Assembly (NCBI GenBank): GCA_949840935.1
Contig: CATKXX010000020.1
Location: 1-53,687, forward strand
Direction of reading: 5' to 3'
DNA length: 53,687 nt
DNA from: an uncultured Acetatifactor sp.
GTDB lineage: Bacteria > Bacillota > Clostridia > Lachnospirales > Lachnospiraceae
In this document: positions 36,483-45,144 of the stretch, in pieces
Layout of the letters: every line of letters begins with the position of its first letter
Position numbering within the stretch: position 1 is the stretch's first letter
Position numbers and translations under genes: made by a program
The notes under the pieces: generated by a model
The model's database searches: none
The model's input: the letters and a program-made list of their open reading frames with translations, nothing else
What the model was told of the DNA's origin: nothing

Positions 36483-36627
36483 CCGGACGGGCCGGCATGA
36501 CAAAAAGCGCAAATGTTTTTAACATTGGCATGATGCCTGAACCACATTGAAAACGCACAGATACGCGGATTTTCATGAGTCACAGACAAACATGGAAATC
36601 CGCAGGCTGCAGAAAGGTATGGTTATT

Positions 36628-38316
36628 ATGATGAGCAGACAAATAAGAGACCGTTACGGCAGAAAATCCATGTCCCTGATCCTTGCCTCGGGGCTTGTCC
36701 TGTCCATGACGGCATGTGGAAATAAAGATTTCGGCCACCACGAAAAGGGCGTGGCCAATCCCGACACCTCCCAGACGGAATTCGCCATTATGGGCGGTCA
36801 GAGCGCGCTGAGCCCGGGCTACGACAACAACGTGGTCTTAAACCAGCTCCAGGCAGACGCCGGGATCCACATTGAATGGACTACCATGAACCAATCCCTG
36901 GGGGAACAGGTAAATATCCGCATTGCGGGGGAGGAGCTTCCCGATGCCTTCATAGGGGTGGGATTCAGCAATTATGACATCTCCCGTTACGGGGATGACG
37001 GCACCTTCATCGACCTGACGCCCTATCTGACAGAAGAATATATGCCCAACCTGACAAAAATCCTGGAGGAAAACCCGGATATCCGCAGCGCCATTACCAT
37101 GGACGACGGCTATATCTACGGCCTCCCCGCCGGGGAGCGCATGGGCACCGCGGGAATCGGCGCCCCGGAGGACTACAGTATTTACTCCATCCCCCAGTTT
37201 TCCATGATCAACAAGGCATGGCTGGACGACCTGGGGCTGGGAGTCCCCACCACCCTGGAGGAGCTCCACACCGCCCTGCAGGCCTTCAGGGACAACGACA
37301 TGAGCGCGAAATATTACGGGAACGCCCCCGGCAGCACCATCCCCATGAGCACAGGCTTCGACGAATGGTGCTGGGGCCAGAACATCTTCTACGCAGGCTT
37401 TGGCTTCACCAACTGGCCCAACGATGTATGTAAAGACCTGGTGCTGAAAGAGGACGGCACCGTGGAATTTGTCTGCGTCACAGACCAGTACAGGGACGCC
37501 GTTACCTATTTCCATGACTGGTACGCGGAGGGCCTGATGGATCTGGAAATGTTCAGCCAGTCCGACACACAGCTGATCGCAAAGTGCTCCCAGGGTTATG
37601 TGGGCGTCTCCACCTGGTGGTACATTGAGGAGCTGATGGGAGATTACGCCGGCGACTACGTATTCCTGCCCATTCTCGACGGGCCCGACGGCACCCACAA
37701 CGTGACGGTGCGCACCGGCGGCGGGATTAACAGCGGCCAGCTCAATATTACGAAAAAGTGCAAGAGCCCCGCAAACCTTTTGCGTTTCTTCGATATGTGG
37801 TACGACCCCGAAATCGTCATGCAGCTCCAGTATGGCCCCATCGGCACCTATTTTACAGGGCAGGACGAAAACGGCGTGTGGCTGAGCATTTCCGATGAGG
37901 AAAGCCGCACTAAATACGGCAAGGGCTCCGGTGAGTTAAAGGGCGAATGCGAGGTATTCGGGCCCAAGCTGATCTTAAGCGATTATTACCTGTCTACCTT
38001 CCGCATGGAAGACAGGGCCATCGAACGTCTCACCGACCTGTACGATTACTGGATGCCTTTTGTGGACGATACCACCACCTACCCGGTGGACTGCGTATTC
38101 ACCGGACGTGAGCTGGACGACATCGACTGGTACAAGGCCAATTTCGAGAGCGCCGTGGCCGAACAGGAGGGCCTGTGGATCAAAAACGGCGGCCCTACGG
38201 ACGAGGAATGGGAAGCGTATATCGCGCATTTAAGGGATAAATGCGGCATGGATAAGCTTCTGAAGGTATATCAGGAGGCCTATGACCGATACATTGGGAA
38301 GGTGTCGGCGGAATAA
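36628..38316 (+). CDS. Solute-binding lipoprotein of the sucrose/fructan importer
   Basis: A 562-residue surface lipoprotein. The signal peptide has lipobox SMTAC (Cys30), followed by a large binding domain rich in aromatic and acidic residues (for example FDEWCWGQNIFYAGFGFTNW at about 248-267). The ATG at 36628 has AAAGG about 11 bases upstream; the frame is open back to 36547 but without a ribosome site. Unlike the other locus, here the binding protein gene follows the permeases. It is a member of the same broad family as the protein at 6378-8078. Confidence 0.9.
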   Translation: MMSRQIRDRYGRKSMSLILASGLVLSMTACGNKDFGHHEKGVANPDTSQTEFAIMGGQSALSPGYDNNVVLNQLQADAGIHIEWTTMNQSLGEQVNIRIAGEELPDAFIGVGFSNYDISRYGDDGTFIDLTPYLTEEYMPNLTKILEENPDIRSAITMDDGYIYGLPAGERMGTAGIGAPEDYSIYSIPQFSMINKAWLDDLGLGVPTTLEELHTALQAFRDNDMSAKYYGNAPGSTIPMSTGFDEWCWGQNIFYAGFGFTNWPNDVCKDLVLKEDGTVEFVCVTDQYRDAVTYFHDWYAEGLMDLEMFSQSDTQLIAKCSQGYVGVSTWWYIEELMGDYAGDYVFLPILDGPDGTHNVTVRTGGGINSGQLNITKKCKSPANLLRFFDMWYDPEIVMQLQYGPIGTYFTGQDENGVWLSISDEESRTKYGKGSGELKGECEVFGPKLILSDYYLSTFRMEDRAIERLTDLYDYWMPFVDDTTTYPVDCVFTGRELDDIDWYKANFESAVAEQEGLWIKNGGPTDEEWEAYIAHLRDKCGMDKLLKVYQEAYDRYIGKVSAE

Positions 38317-38322
38317 CTATCA

Positions 38323-38400
38323 TGGAATCTAAAACCAGATTCCATAATCAAAAGGATATTATAGAATTCAAAACCAAATTCTATAATCAAAAGGATATTG
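38323..38400 (+). repeat. Two tandem 39-base units, each a hairpin, before GH32
   Basis: Unit 1 is 38323-38361 and unit 2 is 38362-38400; each ends in TAATCAAAAGGATATT plus one base. Unit 1 folds as TGGAATCT-AAAACC-AGATTCCA and unit 2 as TAGAATT-CAAAACCA-AATTCTA. A decayed third unit may start at 38401 (TGGAAACAAAGCCA). They occupy most of the 135-base gap between the binding protein and GH32 genes. Confidence 0.85.
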
Positions 38401-38451
38401 TGGAAACAAAGCCAAAATGATAGACTATAAAAAAGGAGTTATGGATTTATT

Positions 38452-39939
38452 ATGACAAGTCAGACATTATGGGAAGCCCGCAAATATGAGGAAGCCTTCG
38501 GAAAGACTATTCCCCCGCAGGCACGGCCTGATTTTCACCTGTCGCCCCGCACCGGGTGGATGAATGATCCCAACGGCTTCTGCTGGTACAAGGGAAAATA
38601 CCATTTGTTTTACCAGTACTATCCTTACGATACCCACTGGGGCCCCATGCACTGGGGCCATGCGGTCAGCGAGGATCTGCTGCACTGGGAGTATCTCCCC
38701 GCCGCTCTTGCGCCGGATGAGGTATATGACAGGGACGGCTGCTTCTCCGGCAACGCCCTGACCCTTCCCGACGGCAGACATCTGTTGATGTACACGGGAG
38801 TAGTCAGGGAACGCCAGGCCAACGGCGGCTGCAACGAAGTGCAGACCCAGTGCCTTGCCATAGGGGACGGGGTGGATTATGTCAAATACGAAAAGAACCC
38901 CGTCCTGGATGAGAGCGGCCTTCCCGAAGGCTGCAGCAGGTACGACTTCCGGGATCCGAAGCTGTGGCAGGAGGAGGACGGCACCTACCGCTGTATCGCG
39001 GGAAACAGGCCCGCCGACGGAAGCGGCCAGATTCTACTCTTTACCAGTCCCGATGGCTTTGAATGGTATTATAAGAAAGCCCTGGCGGAAAACCATGACC
39101 GTATCGGGAAAATGTGGGAATGCCCCGACTTTTTCCAGCTGGACGGAAAATGGGTGTTGCTGACCAGCCCCCAGGACATGGTTCCTCTGGGCTTTGAATA
39201 TCACAACGGCAACGGCACCCTCTGCCTGATCGGGGATTATGATAAGGAGACGGAGGATTTCACGGAGGAATCAAATCAGTCCGTGGATTACGGTATTGAT
39301 TTCTACGCCCCCCAGACCGTCCTGACACAGGACGGGCGCCGGGTGATGATTGGCTGGATGCAAAACTGGGATACCTGCAACCACAGAAGAACCCAGGAGG
39401 AAGGGTGGTTCGGCCAGATGAGCCTGCCCAGGGAACTGTCCATCCGGAATGGCCGGCTGTACCAGACGCCCCTGCGGGAGCTGGAATCCATGAGGCGGAA
39501 CAAGACCGTCCATAAAAACGTCACCGTCACAGGTTCCGTCCGCCTGGACGATATCAGGGGCCGCCGTATCGATATGGAAGTAGTGATCCGCCCGGAAGAA
39601 GGCTGTGACCTGTACCGGAAATTTGCTATCCGCTTTGCCCAGAACGACCTGTACCATACCTCCTTAAGCTTCCGCCCCAGCGAGTCCGTGTTGAAAATCG
39701 ACCGGAAATTCTCCGGCTCCAGAAGGGCGATCATTCATCAGCGGCGCAGCAAGGTAAACCATCAGGAGGGGCAGCTGAAGCTGCGGCTTATCCTTGACCG
39801 GTTCAGCGTGGAAGCTTTCGTAAACGACGGGGAGCAGGTCTTATCCGCTGTCCTGTATACGGATCAGGAGGCAGAGGGGATTTCCTTCCTGGCGGACGGC
39901 ACCGTGAATATGGATGTGGTGAAGTACGATTTAATATAG
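38452..39939 (+). CDS. GH32 beta-fructosidase (sucrose or sucrose-6-phosphate hydrolase)
   Basis: A 495-residue retaining glycosidase that cuts the fructosyl bond of sucrose or fructo-oligosaccharides. The five-bladed propeller carries all three catalytic motifs: WMNDPNG with nucleophile Asp39, FRDP with Asp168 and ECP with acid/base Glu223. A C-terminal beta-sandwich follows (about 345-495, with DRFSVEAFVNDGEQ). No signal peptide, so it acts inside the cell on imported sugar. Because the importer is ABC and not PTS, free sucrose or FOS is the likelier substrate. AGGAG lies 12 bases before the ATG, a long spacing. Confidence 0.93.
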   Translation: MTSQTLWEARKYEEAFGKTIPPQARPDFHLSPRTGWMNDPNGFCWYKGKYHLFYQYYPYDTHWGPMHWGHAVSEDLLHWEYLPAALAPDEVYDRDGCFSGNALTLPDGRHLLMYTGVVRERQANGGCNEVQTQCLAIGDGVDYVKYEKNPVLDESGLPEGCSRYDFRDPKLWQEEDGTYRCIAGNRPADGSGQILLFTSPDGFEWYYKKALAENHDRIGKMWECPDFFQLDGKWVLLTSPQDMVPLGFEYHNGNGTLCLIGDYDKETEDFTEESNQSVDYGIDFYAPQTVLTQDGRRVMIGWMQNWDTCNHRRTQEEGWFGQMSLPRELSIRNGRLYQTPLRELESMRRNKTVHKNVTVTGSVRLDDIRGRRIDMEVVIRPEEGCDLYRKFAIRFAQNDLYHTSLSFRPSESVLKIDRKFSGSRRAIIHQRRSKVNHQEGQLKLRLILDRFSVEAFVNDGEQVLSAVLYTDQEAEGISFLADGTVNMDVVKYDLI

Positions 39940-40032
39940 TAGAAAACGGTACACTCAGTCAATAACGACAAAGAGGAATCGGGGGAGCGGTATCATGGAA
40001 GTCAGCGAAAAGTATGGAGGGTTAGGTGTAAA

Positions 40033-40995
40033 ATGAAGAAATATGATGTTGTGGCTCTGGGGGAATTGTTGATCGACTTTACGGAAAACGGGATCAGCGG
40101 GCAGGGAAACCCCATTTACGAGGCAAATCCCGGCGGCGCGCCCTGTAACGTGCTGGCCATGCTGAACAAGGCGGGCCGAAAGACTGCTTTTATCGGAAAG
40201 GTGGGGCGGGATATCTTCGGGAACCGGTTAAAAGAGGTTCTGGACGAAGTGGGAATCGACACGGCCAATCTGGTCATGGACGAGGCCGTGCGAACCACCC
40301 TTGCCTTTGTGGAGACGCTGCCCGGCGGCGACAGGGACTTTTCCTTCTACCGGAATCCCGGGGCCGATATGATGCTGCAGGAATCCGAGCTCCGGGAGGA
40401 TATCCTCCGCCACACGGAAATCTTTCATTTCGGCACCCTCTCCATGACCCATGAGGAAGTGCGAAAGGCGACGAAAAAAGCGGTTGCCCTGGCGAAGGAA
40501 AGCGGCGCTTTGATCTCCTTCGATCCCAATCTGCGCCCGCCCCTGTGGGCGTCCCTGGAGGACGCCAGAGAACAGGCGGCTTACGGTTTTTCCCAGTGCG
40601 ATATCCTGAAAATCTCCGACAATGAGATCCAATGGTTTACCGGGGAGGAGGATTTCGACGCCGGCATACAGAAGCTGAGGGAAGCCTACAACATACCCCT
40701 GATCCTGCTCTCCATGGGCAGGGACGGAAGCCGCGCCTACTATCAGGATTTACGGGTGCAGAAGGCGCCTTTCCTGCAGGATGGGACGATTGAGACCACG
40801 GGAGCGGGAGATACCTTCGGAGCCTGCTGCCTGCATCATGTGCTGAAATATGGCCTGGACAATCTGGACGCGGAAAAGCTGGCTGAAATGTTGACCTTCG
40901 CCAACGCCGCCGCTTCCATTATCACCACCAGAAAGGGCGCGCTGCGGGTCATGCCCGGAGTGGACGAGGTGGAAGCCCTTCTAAGGAAACACTGA
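40033..40995 (+). CDS. PfkB-family fructokinase
   Basis: A 320-residue ribokinase-fold sugar kinase. N-terminal GELLIDFTENG, the substrate motif ANPGGAPCNVL (about 35-45) and the C-terminal ATP/anion-hole motif TTGAGDTFGACC with the catalytic Asp are all present. It phosphorylates fructose released by GH32 and completes the pathway. A GGAGGG and a nearer GGTG precede the ATG. It is the last gene of the operon, and its stop codon lies at the edge of a 13-bp hairpin. Confidence 0.92.
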   Translation: MKKYDVVALGELLIDFTENGISGQGNPIYEANPGGAPCNVLAMLNKAGRKTAFIGKVGRDIFGNRLKEVLDEVGIDTANLVMDEAVRTTLAFVETLPGGDRDFSFYRNPGADMMLQESELREDILRHTEIFHFGTLSMTHEEVRKATKKAVALAKESGALISFDPNLRPPLWASLEDAREQAAYGFSQCDILKISDNEIQWFTGEEDFDAGIQKLREAYNIPLILLSMGRDGSRAYYQDLRVQKAPFLQDGTIETTGAGDTFGACCLHHVLKYGLDNLDAEKLAEMLTFANAAASIITTRKGALRVMPGVDEVEALLRKH

Positions 40996-41012
40996 TCAGA
41001 GTGTTTCCTTAG
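40981..41012 (+). terminator. Hairpin at the end of the sucrose/fructan operon
   Basis: CTAAGGAAACACT and AGTGTTTCCTTAG form a perfect 13-bp stem with a six-base loop that includes part of the fructokinase stop codon. No T-run follows. It abuts the inverted-repeat element at 41013. Confidence 0.55.
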
Positions 41013-41170
41013 TATAACTCACACTAATTACCGGTACATTCTCGCGCAGGATAAATTTTCAGCCTGCAAGGTGGAAGAATGAGGCGCAGCGGTGGCTACG
41101 TCGATTGACCACAACGCAGCAGATGGAAACTTAGGCCAGCGAAATGTATGGTTAATTAGTGTGGATTATA
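41013..41170. mobile_element. 158-base inverted-repeat element (MITE-like or structured RNA)
   Basis: The ends, 41013-41040 and 41143-41170, are imperfect 28-base inverted repeats sharing TATAA, CACACTAATTA and TACATT. The centre is GC-richer (GAGGCGCAGCGGTGG and ACCACAACGCAGCAG regions) and can itself pair in part. It fills the space between the fructokinase hairpin and the lipoprotein gene, and encodes nothing. No second copy is in the window. A target duplication cannot be told apart from the TATA at the repeat ends. Confidence 0.55.
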
Positions 41171-41176
41171 CTCCTC

Positions 41177-42064
41177 TTACTCCTCATAAATCCCATACTT
41201 CCTGCACATTTCTTCCAGCTGTTCCAGGGCTTCCCGGGACAGAGTAAACTGCAAAAGGGTTGTTCCATCGTCGTATGCATCCTTGATACCTGCTCCATTC
41301 CAGTCAAACAGATATTTGCGCCCTTCCGCCTTAATCACAAACCTCAGCGGCCCTTCCGCCACTGCATCCTCCGTAAAACTGACCGCCTCCAGAACCGACT
41401 CTGCAAGCGCTCTGTCCTCTCCCTCCAATAATACCCTGTTATCCTTGTCATTGGCGTTGTATAAAATCATTTCTCCTGCCTCTGCCGTTATGGCCTGGCT
41501 GCTGCCTGCATTTCCCGGCTGTCCTTCCCGCTGCCCGGCTCCGGCAGAGGCGCCGTAAGCTGTCCAATTTATAGTACAGCTTTCCAGCTCCTCCGCCGTT
41601 ACCACCCGGAAGCTGTGCACCTGGCGAAGCGTTGGAAATCTGTCAATCCCGGCATCCCCCACCGTGACAACAGCATATTTCTCTCCGTCCTTCCCCGCCA
41701 TTACCGCATGAATCTCCCCGCTCTCATCCTCCTGCCAGAGCACGAAATCGGCCTCTTTATCCAGTGAGATATCTACCCCGTAATCTCCCCGATCCAGCTT
41801 GTCCCGAAAGCCCAGCAGTACCATTCTCAGATCAAAGCCCCCGGTAAAATGCCCGTTGGCGACTTCCTCCTCCGTGTATTCGGGATAGGTGACATACACC
41901 TCCCCATTTTCCGATACGACTGCTTCCTCCGGGGTATCTGCGGATTCATCAAAATCCTCTGCCTGGCCTACGTCCTGCCCGGCAGTTTCCCCGCAGGCCG
42001 AGAATAACAGTGCTGCCATTATGATCAGTGCCGCCGTCCAAAAAACCTTATTCTTCTTTTCCAT
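41177..42064 (-). CDS. Lipoprotein of unknown function
   Basis: A 295-residue surface lipoprotein with signal peptide and lipobox LFSAC (Cys24), then an acidic linker (about 27-55). The body has strand-rich segments in two parts, about 60-150 (YVTYPEYTEEEVANGHFTGG; KYAVVTVGDAGIDRFPTL) and about 190-295, separated by a Gly/Gln/Ala linker. GGGGA lies five bases before the ATG at 42064. I do not recognise the family. It stands alone, convergent with the sucrose operon. Confidence 0.75.
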   Translation of the reverse strand: MEKKNKVFWTAALIIMAALLFSACGETAGQDVGQAEDFDESADTPEEAVVSENGEVYVTYPEYTEEEVANGHFTGGFDLRMVLLGFRDKLDRGDYGVDISLDKEADFVLWQEDESGEIHAVMAGKDGEKYAVVTVGDAGIDRFPTLRQVHSFRVVTAEELESCTINWTAYGASAGAGQREGQPGNAGSSQAITAEAGEMILYNANDKDNRVLLEGEDRALAESVLEAVSFTEDAVAEGPLRFVIKAEGRKYLFDWNGAGIKDAYDDGTTLLQFTLSREALEQLEEMCRKYGIYEE

Positions 42065-42133
42065 TCTAATCCCCCGTATGGCAGTTCTCAATGCCGTCAC
42101 TTGCTTTGTTCTTAATAGTATAATTTTTTTAAA

Positions 42134-42187
42134 TGCTCAGCGCAAGCTCAATTTACTTCGGTAGGAACAAGTTTGGTAACATAAACA
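42134..42187 (-). pseudogene. Relic of the 3' end of an HTH-receiver gene
   Basis: This 54-base stretch matches the 3' end of the HTH-receiver gene at 47574-47626 in the same orientation, with roughly eight differences and one indel. Its minus-strand reading, YVTKLVPTE, corresponds to YVTKPFLPE. No more of the gene is left. The two matches are direct repeats that bracket the accessory island. Confidence 0.7.
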
Positions 42188-42288
42188 TAATTTTGTGATA
42201 TAGGTTGTATTTTTCATGTATATTGAATATAATAAAAATGTGATTATGATACACAAAAAATCCTATAATAGTGTGAAGGAGTGTATCT

Positions 42289-43656
42289 ATGGAACGATTT
42301 ATTTTGAATAAGCTGCTGGATTGGAAGAATTCACCTTACCGCAAACCGCTGATCTTAAAGGGTGTACGTCAGGTGGGTAAGACTTGGGCCCTCAAAGAAT
42401 TCGGCAGACGATATTATGAAAATACAGCCTACTTTAACTTTGATGAAAACGAAGAATATAAACAGTTTTTTGAGACCACCAAAGATGTCGATCGCATTCT
42501 GCAGAACTTAATGCTGGCCAGCGGCCAGAAAATCATGCCGGAAAAGACGCTCATTATCTTTGACGAGGTACAGGACTGCCCCAAGGTTATCAATTCCATG
42601 AAATATTTCTGTGAGAATGCTCCGCAGTATCATATTGCCTGTGCCGGTTCTTTGCTGGGGATTGCCTTGGCAAAGCCATCCTCCTTTCCGGTGGGTAAGG
42701 TCAACTTCATGCAGATCGATCCTATGACTTTCATGGAATTTCTGCTCGCCAACGGCGACAAAAATCTGGCCATGTATCTGGAGAGCGTGGATACCATTGA
42801 GCCGATTCCTGATGCCTTTTTCAATCCACTCTATGAGAAATTGAAGATGTACTATGTTACAGGCGGTATGCCGGAACCGGTGTTCCTGTGGACGGAAGCA
42901 CGGGACGTTTCCGCTATGCAGGAAGCCTTGTCCGGAATCATTGGCGCTTATGAGCGTGACTTTGCCAAGCACCCCAATATCAGAGAATTCCCTAAGATCT
43001 CTATGGTCTGGAAGTCCATACCGTCCCAACTGGCAAGGGAGAATAAGAAATTTATCTACAAGGTGGTCAAGGAGGGGGCAAGGGCCCGGGAATATGAAGA
43101 TGCTTTGCAGTGGCTGGTAGATGCCAGGCTGATGCATAAAATCTATCGCAGCACTGCTCCCGGTCTGCCGGTAGCTGCCTATGATGACCTGTCTGCATTT
43201 AAAATCTACCTGGTGGACGTGGGGCTGCTCCGCCGCATGGCTCAGCTGGCTCCTACGGCCTTCGGAGAAGGCAATCGGTTGTTCACCGAATTCAAAGGTG
43301 CGCTGACTGAGAATTTTGTGCTGCAGACCTTAATCACGCAGTTTGAAGTGGTTCCCCGATACTGGAGCCAGAATAATCCGCCCTATGAGGTAGACTTCCT
43401 TATCCAGCGGGAAAATGATATTTTCCCTGTAGAGGTCAAGTCCGGGGCCAACACCACCAGCAAGAGCCTGAAAAAATTCAAGGAGCTGTTCCCAAATCAA
43501 GTCAAGCTTCGTGTACGGTTCTCGCTGGATAATCTGAAACTGGATGATGATGTGCTGAATATTCCACTATTTATGGCTGACCAGACGAATTGGCTGATTG
43601 GGCTGGCATTGGAGCAGCGACAAGTTGGCACACATAATTATACTCCTTGGTGTTAG
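42289..43656 (+). CDS. ATP-binding protein with DUF4143 C terminus (COG1373-like)
   Basis: A 455-residue P-loop ATPase. Walker A GVRQVGKT (25-32), Walker B LIIFDEVQDC (about 88-97) and sensor-like HIACAGSLLG are intact. The C-terminal half carries the DUF4143 nuclease-like fold, with YEVDFLIQRENDIFPVEVKS (about 364-383), a D-x(n)-E-x-K pattern of the PD-(D/E)XK type. AGGAG lies seven bases before the ATG. The last codons and stop (TGG TGT TAG) are supplied by a small mobile element inserted at 43649. A decayed copy lies at 46909-47419. The biological role of this large family is not settled. Confidence 0.88.
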   Translation: MERFILNKLLDWKNSPYRKPLILKGVRQVGKTWALKEFGRRYYENTAYFNFDENEEYKQFFETTKDVDRILQNLMLASGQKIMPEKTLIIFDEVQDCPKVINSMKYFCENAPQYHIACAGSLLGIALAKPSSFPVGKVNFMQIDPMTFMEFLLANGDKNLAMYLESVDTIEPIPDAFFNPLYEKLKMYYVTGGMPEPVFLWTEARDVSAMQEALSGIIGAYERDFAKHPNIREFPKISMVWKSIPSQLARENKKFIYKVVKEGARAREYEDALQWLVDARLMHKIYRSTAPGLPVAAYDDLSAFKIYLVDVGLLRRMAQLAPTAFGEGNRLFTEFKGALTENFVLQTLITQFEVVPRYWSQNNPPYEVDFLIQRENDIFPVEVKSGANTTSKSLKKFKELFPNQVKLRVRFSLDNLKLDDDVLNIPLFMADQTNWLIGLALEQRQVGTHNYTPWC

Positions 43657-43760
43657 TCAGCATATGGGTTGGTAAGTTACTTTTCTCATTTGCAGTCCGC
43701 ATATTTTAAGGTGCTGGCAAGCCTAAAATTATGTCACCAACCCACTTATTGACTAACACC
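43649..43760. mobile_element. 112-base MITE with 8-bp target-site duplication
   Basis: The element starts GGTGTTAGTCA and ends TGACTAACACC. The terminal inverted repeats are about 25 bases with few mismatches (43649-43673 and 43736-43760). It is flanked on both sides by TACTCCTT (43641-43648 and 43761-43768). It has no coding capacity and would need a transposase from elsewhere. It sits between the 3' ends of the ATPase gene and the broken nuclease gene and supplies the stop codon of the former. Confidence 0.85.
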
Positions 43761-43767
43761 TACTCCT

Positions 43768-44876
43768 TTATTTGACGAAATTCTCATCAATAAATTTTTC
43801 AATATTAGTTTGCAAAGCAGAAAAATTTTCTTCTCTAAAAAGATATTCACTGAAATCCTTAATAAGCGAATCTTCACTTATTTTTTCTAAAACTAGATTC
43901 TTTATTATGACTTCATATAATGCTTTTCCGCTTTGGTCATTCATTACATAAGGATTACTTTTACATTTTTTATAATATCATCAAAAGCTGTTAAAATAAA
44001 ATATCTGTTACCAAAATATGTAATAGATTTAGTATTATTTTCTATAAGAATTTTTTGATACAAATACTTTTCAAGACTTTTAATAGGTAAAAACAGTTTT
44101 TTTAATGACTTATAATCTGATATTTTATTAACTTCATCTATAACATCACCATCAATTATCGAGAATGTAAATTTGTCTCTCCCAAGTATGTTTTGTTCAC
44201 AAAAATTCTTTTGTAATTCAAGTGTATTACGCCAACCGCCAATAGGCAACACATTCATAAGTAGATTGTTTTTTGTTCTATAATCCACAATCAATTTTCT
44301 CACAATTAATTCCGATATCTTATCTTCTACTAAAATAGTGCAATCATATCAATCATGATTGTATAAACTTCTAATAGCATATTGAGGATAACACGGAGAT
44401 ATTATTTTCCCTTCATCCGAATCATTTTTCATGTAATAGATGTTACGAGGAGTAAGTTTTCTTATTAGTTCTGATGAATGAGAAGAAAATAATACAGTCA
44501 AATCTTTATGAAGTATCATTTCCTCCATATATCCCAAAAGTCGATCAATCGAACTTGGATGTAATGCCAATTCAACCTCATCAATAAATACAAATAATCT
44601 ATTAGTTAAAACTCGATGACGATGCTTAATCTGTTCTGGCTTTAACGCTGTCAAATTGATAAAATTTAATAACGATATAAGCATACATTCTCCAGAACTC
44701 ATTTTATATTTACTTATATACTTTCCATTATCAAGTTTTAAAAAATAAAGATAAAAGTAACACGAATACCCTTCTCTATCCAAATATATGACACAGTTGT
44801 TGACACCAAACAAAATAATACATCTTTCTATATTGATGGCAAAATATAATTGCGTCATAAACCTTACCTTTCTCAA
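43768..44876 (-). pseudogene. Broken OLD-type ATPase-TOPRIM nuclease gene
   Basis: Read on the minus strand, an SMC/ABC-like ATPase part retains a signature-like [17 protein letters not shown], Walker [18 protein letters not shown] and an H-loop [19 protein letters not shown]-like start, [19 protein letters not shown], follows. That is the OLD-family order. The gene has lost its N-terminal Walker A part, has an in-frame TGA at 44349-44351 between the two domains, and is frameshifted in a run of six T (43966-43971), where one extra base restores [20 protein letters not shown]. It ends at a TAA at 43768-43770. OLD proteins act in anti-phage defence, so this is probably a dead defence gene. Confidence 0.75.
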
Positions 44877-44938
44877 TATTCTTCTGGCCCCGCATCAACA
44901 ATGTCATATATTCATGCCTCTGTTTGCCATTTTTTGCT
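44869..44938 (-). pseudogene. Short Rpn-family relic
   Basis: Minus-strand [18 protein letters not shown] is nearly identical to [18 protein letters not shown] in the Rpn relic at 46676-46914. Homology stops at both ends, and at its downstream end it is joined to the OLD relic. The rest of the 268-base gap up to 45144 is AT-rich and shows no gene. Confidence 0.65.
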
Positions 44939-45144
44939 TTTAAATTTTATCTCCCTTTTCGGAAAAGTGTTCCCAATGTATAAATTTTCATTTAAAACTC
45001 TCGCTAACCCTTGAAAACACTAAGTTTATCATAGGTGAACTTTCCCTTAAATTTTCTCTTGTGTTATATCTTCCCACAAGGTGTCACAAACCCTGACAAG
45101 GGAAAAATGAGGGCACAGAGCAGGATCAACAAAATTACATATAA

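Noticed and set aside
38323..38400. Two-unit repeat as a minimal CRISPR
   Set aside because: The units are directly adjacent, so there is no spacer, and no cas gene is present.
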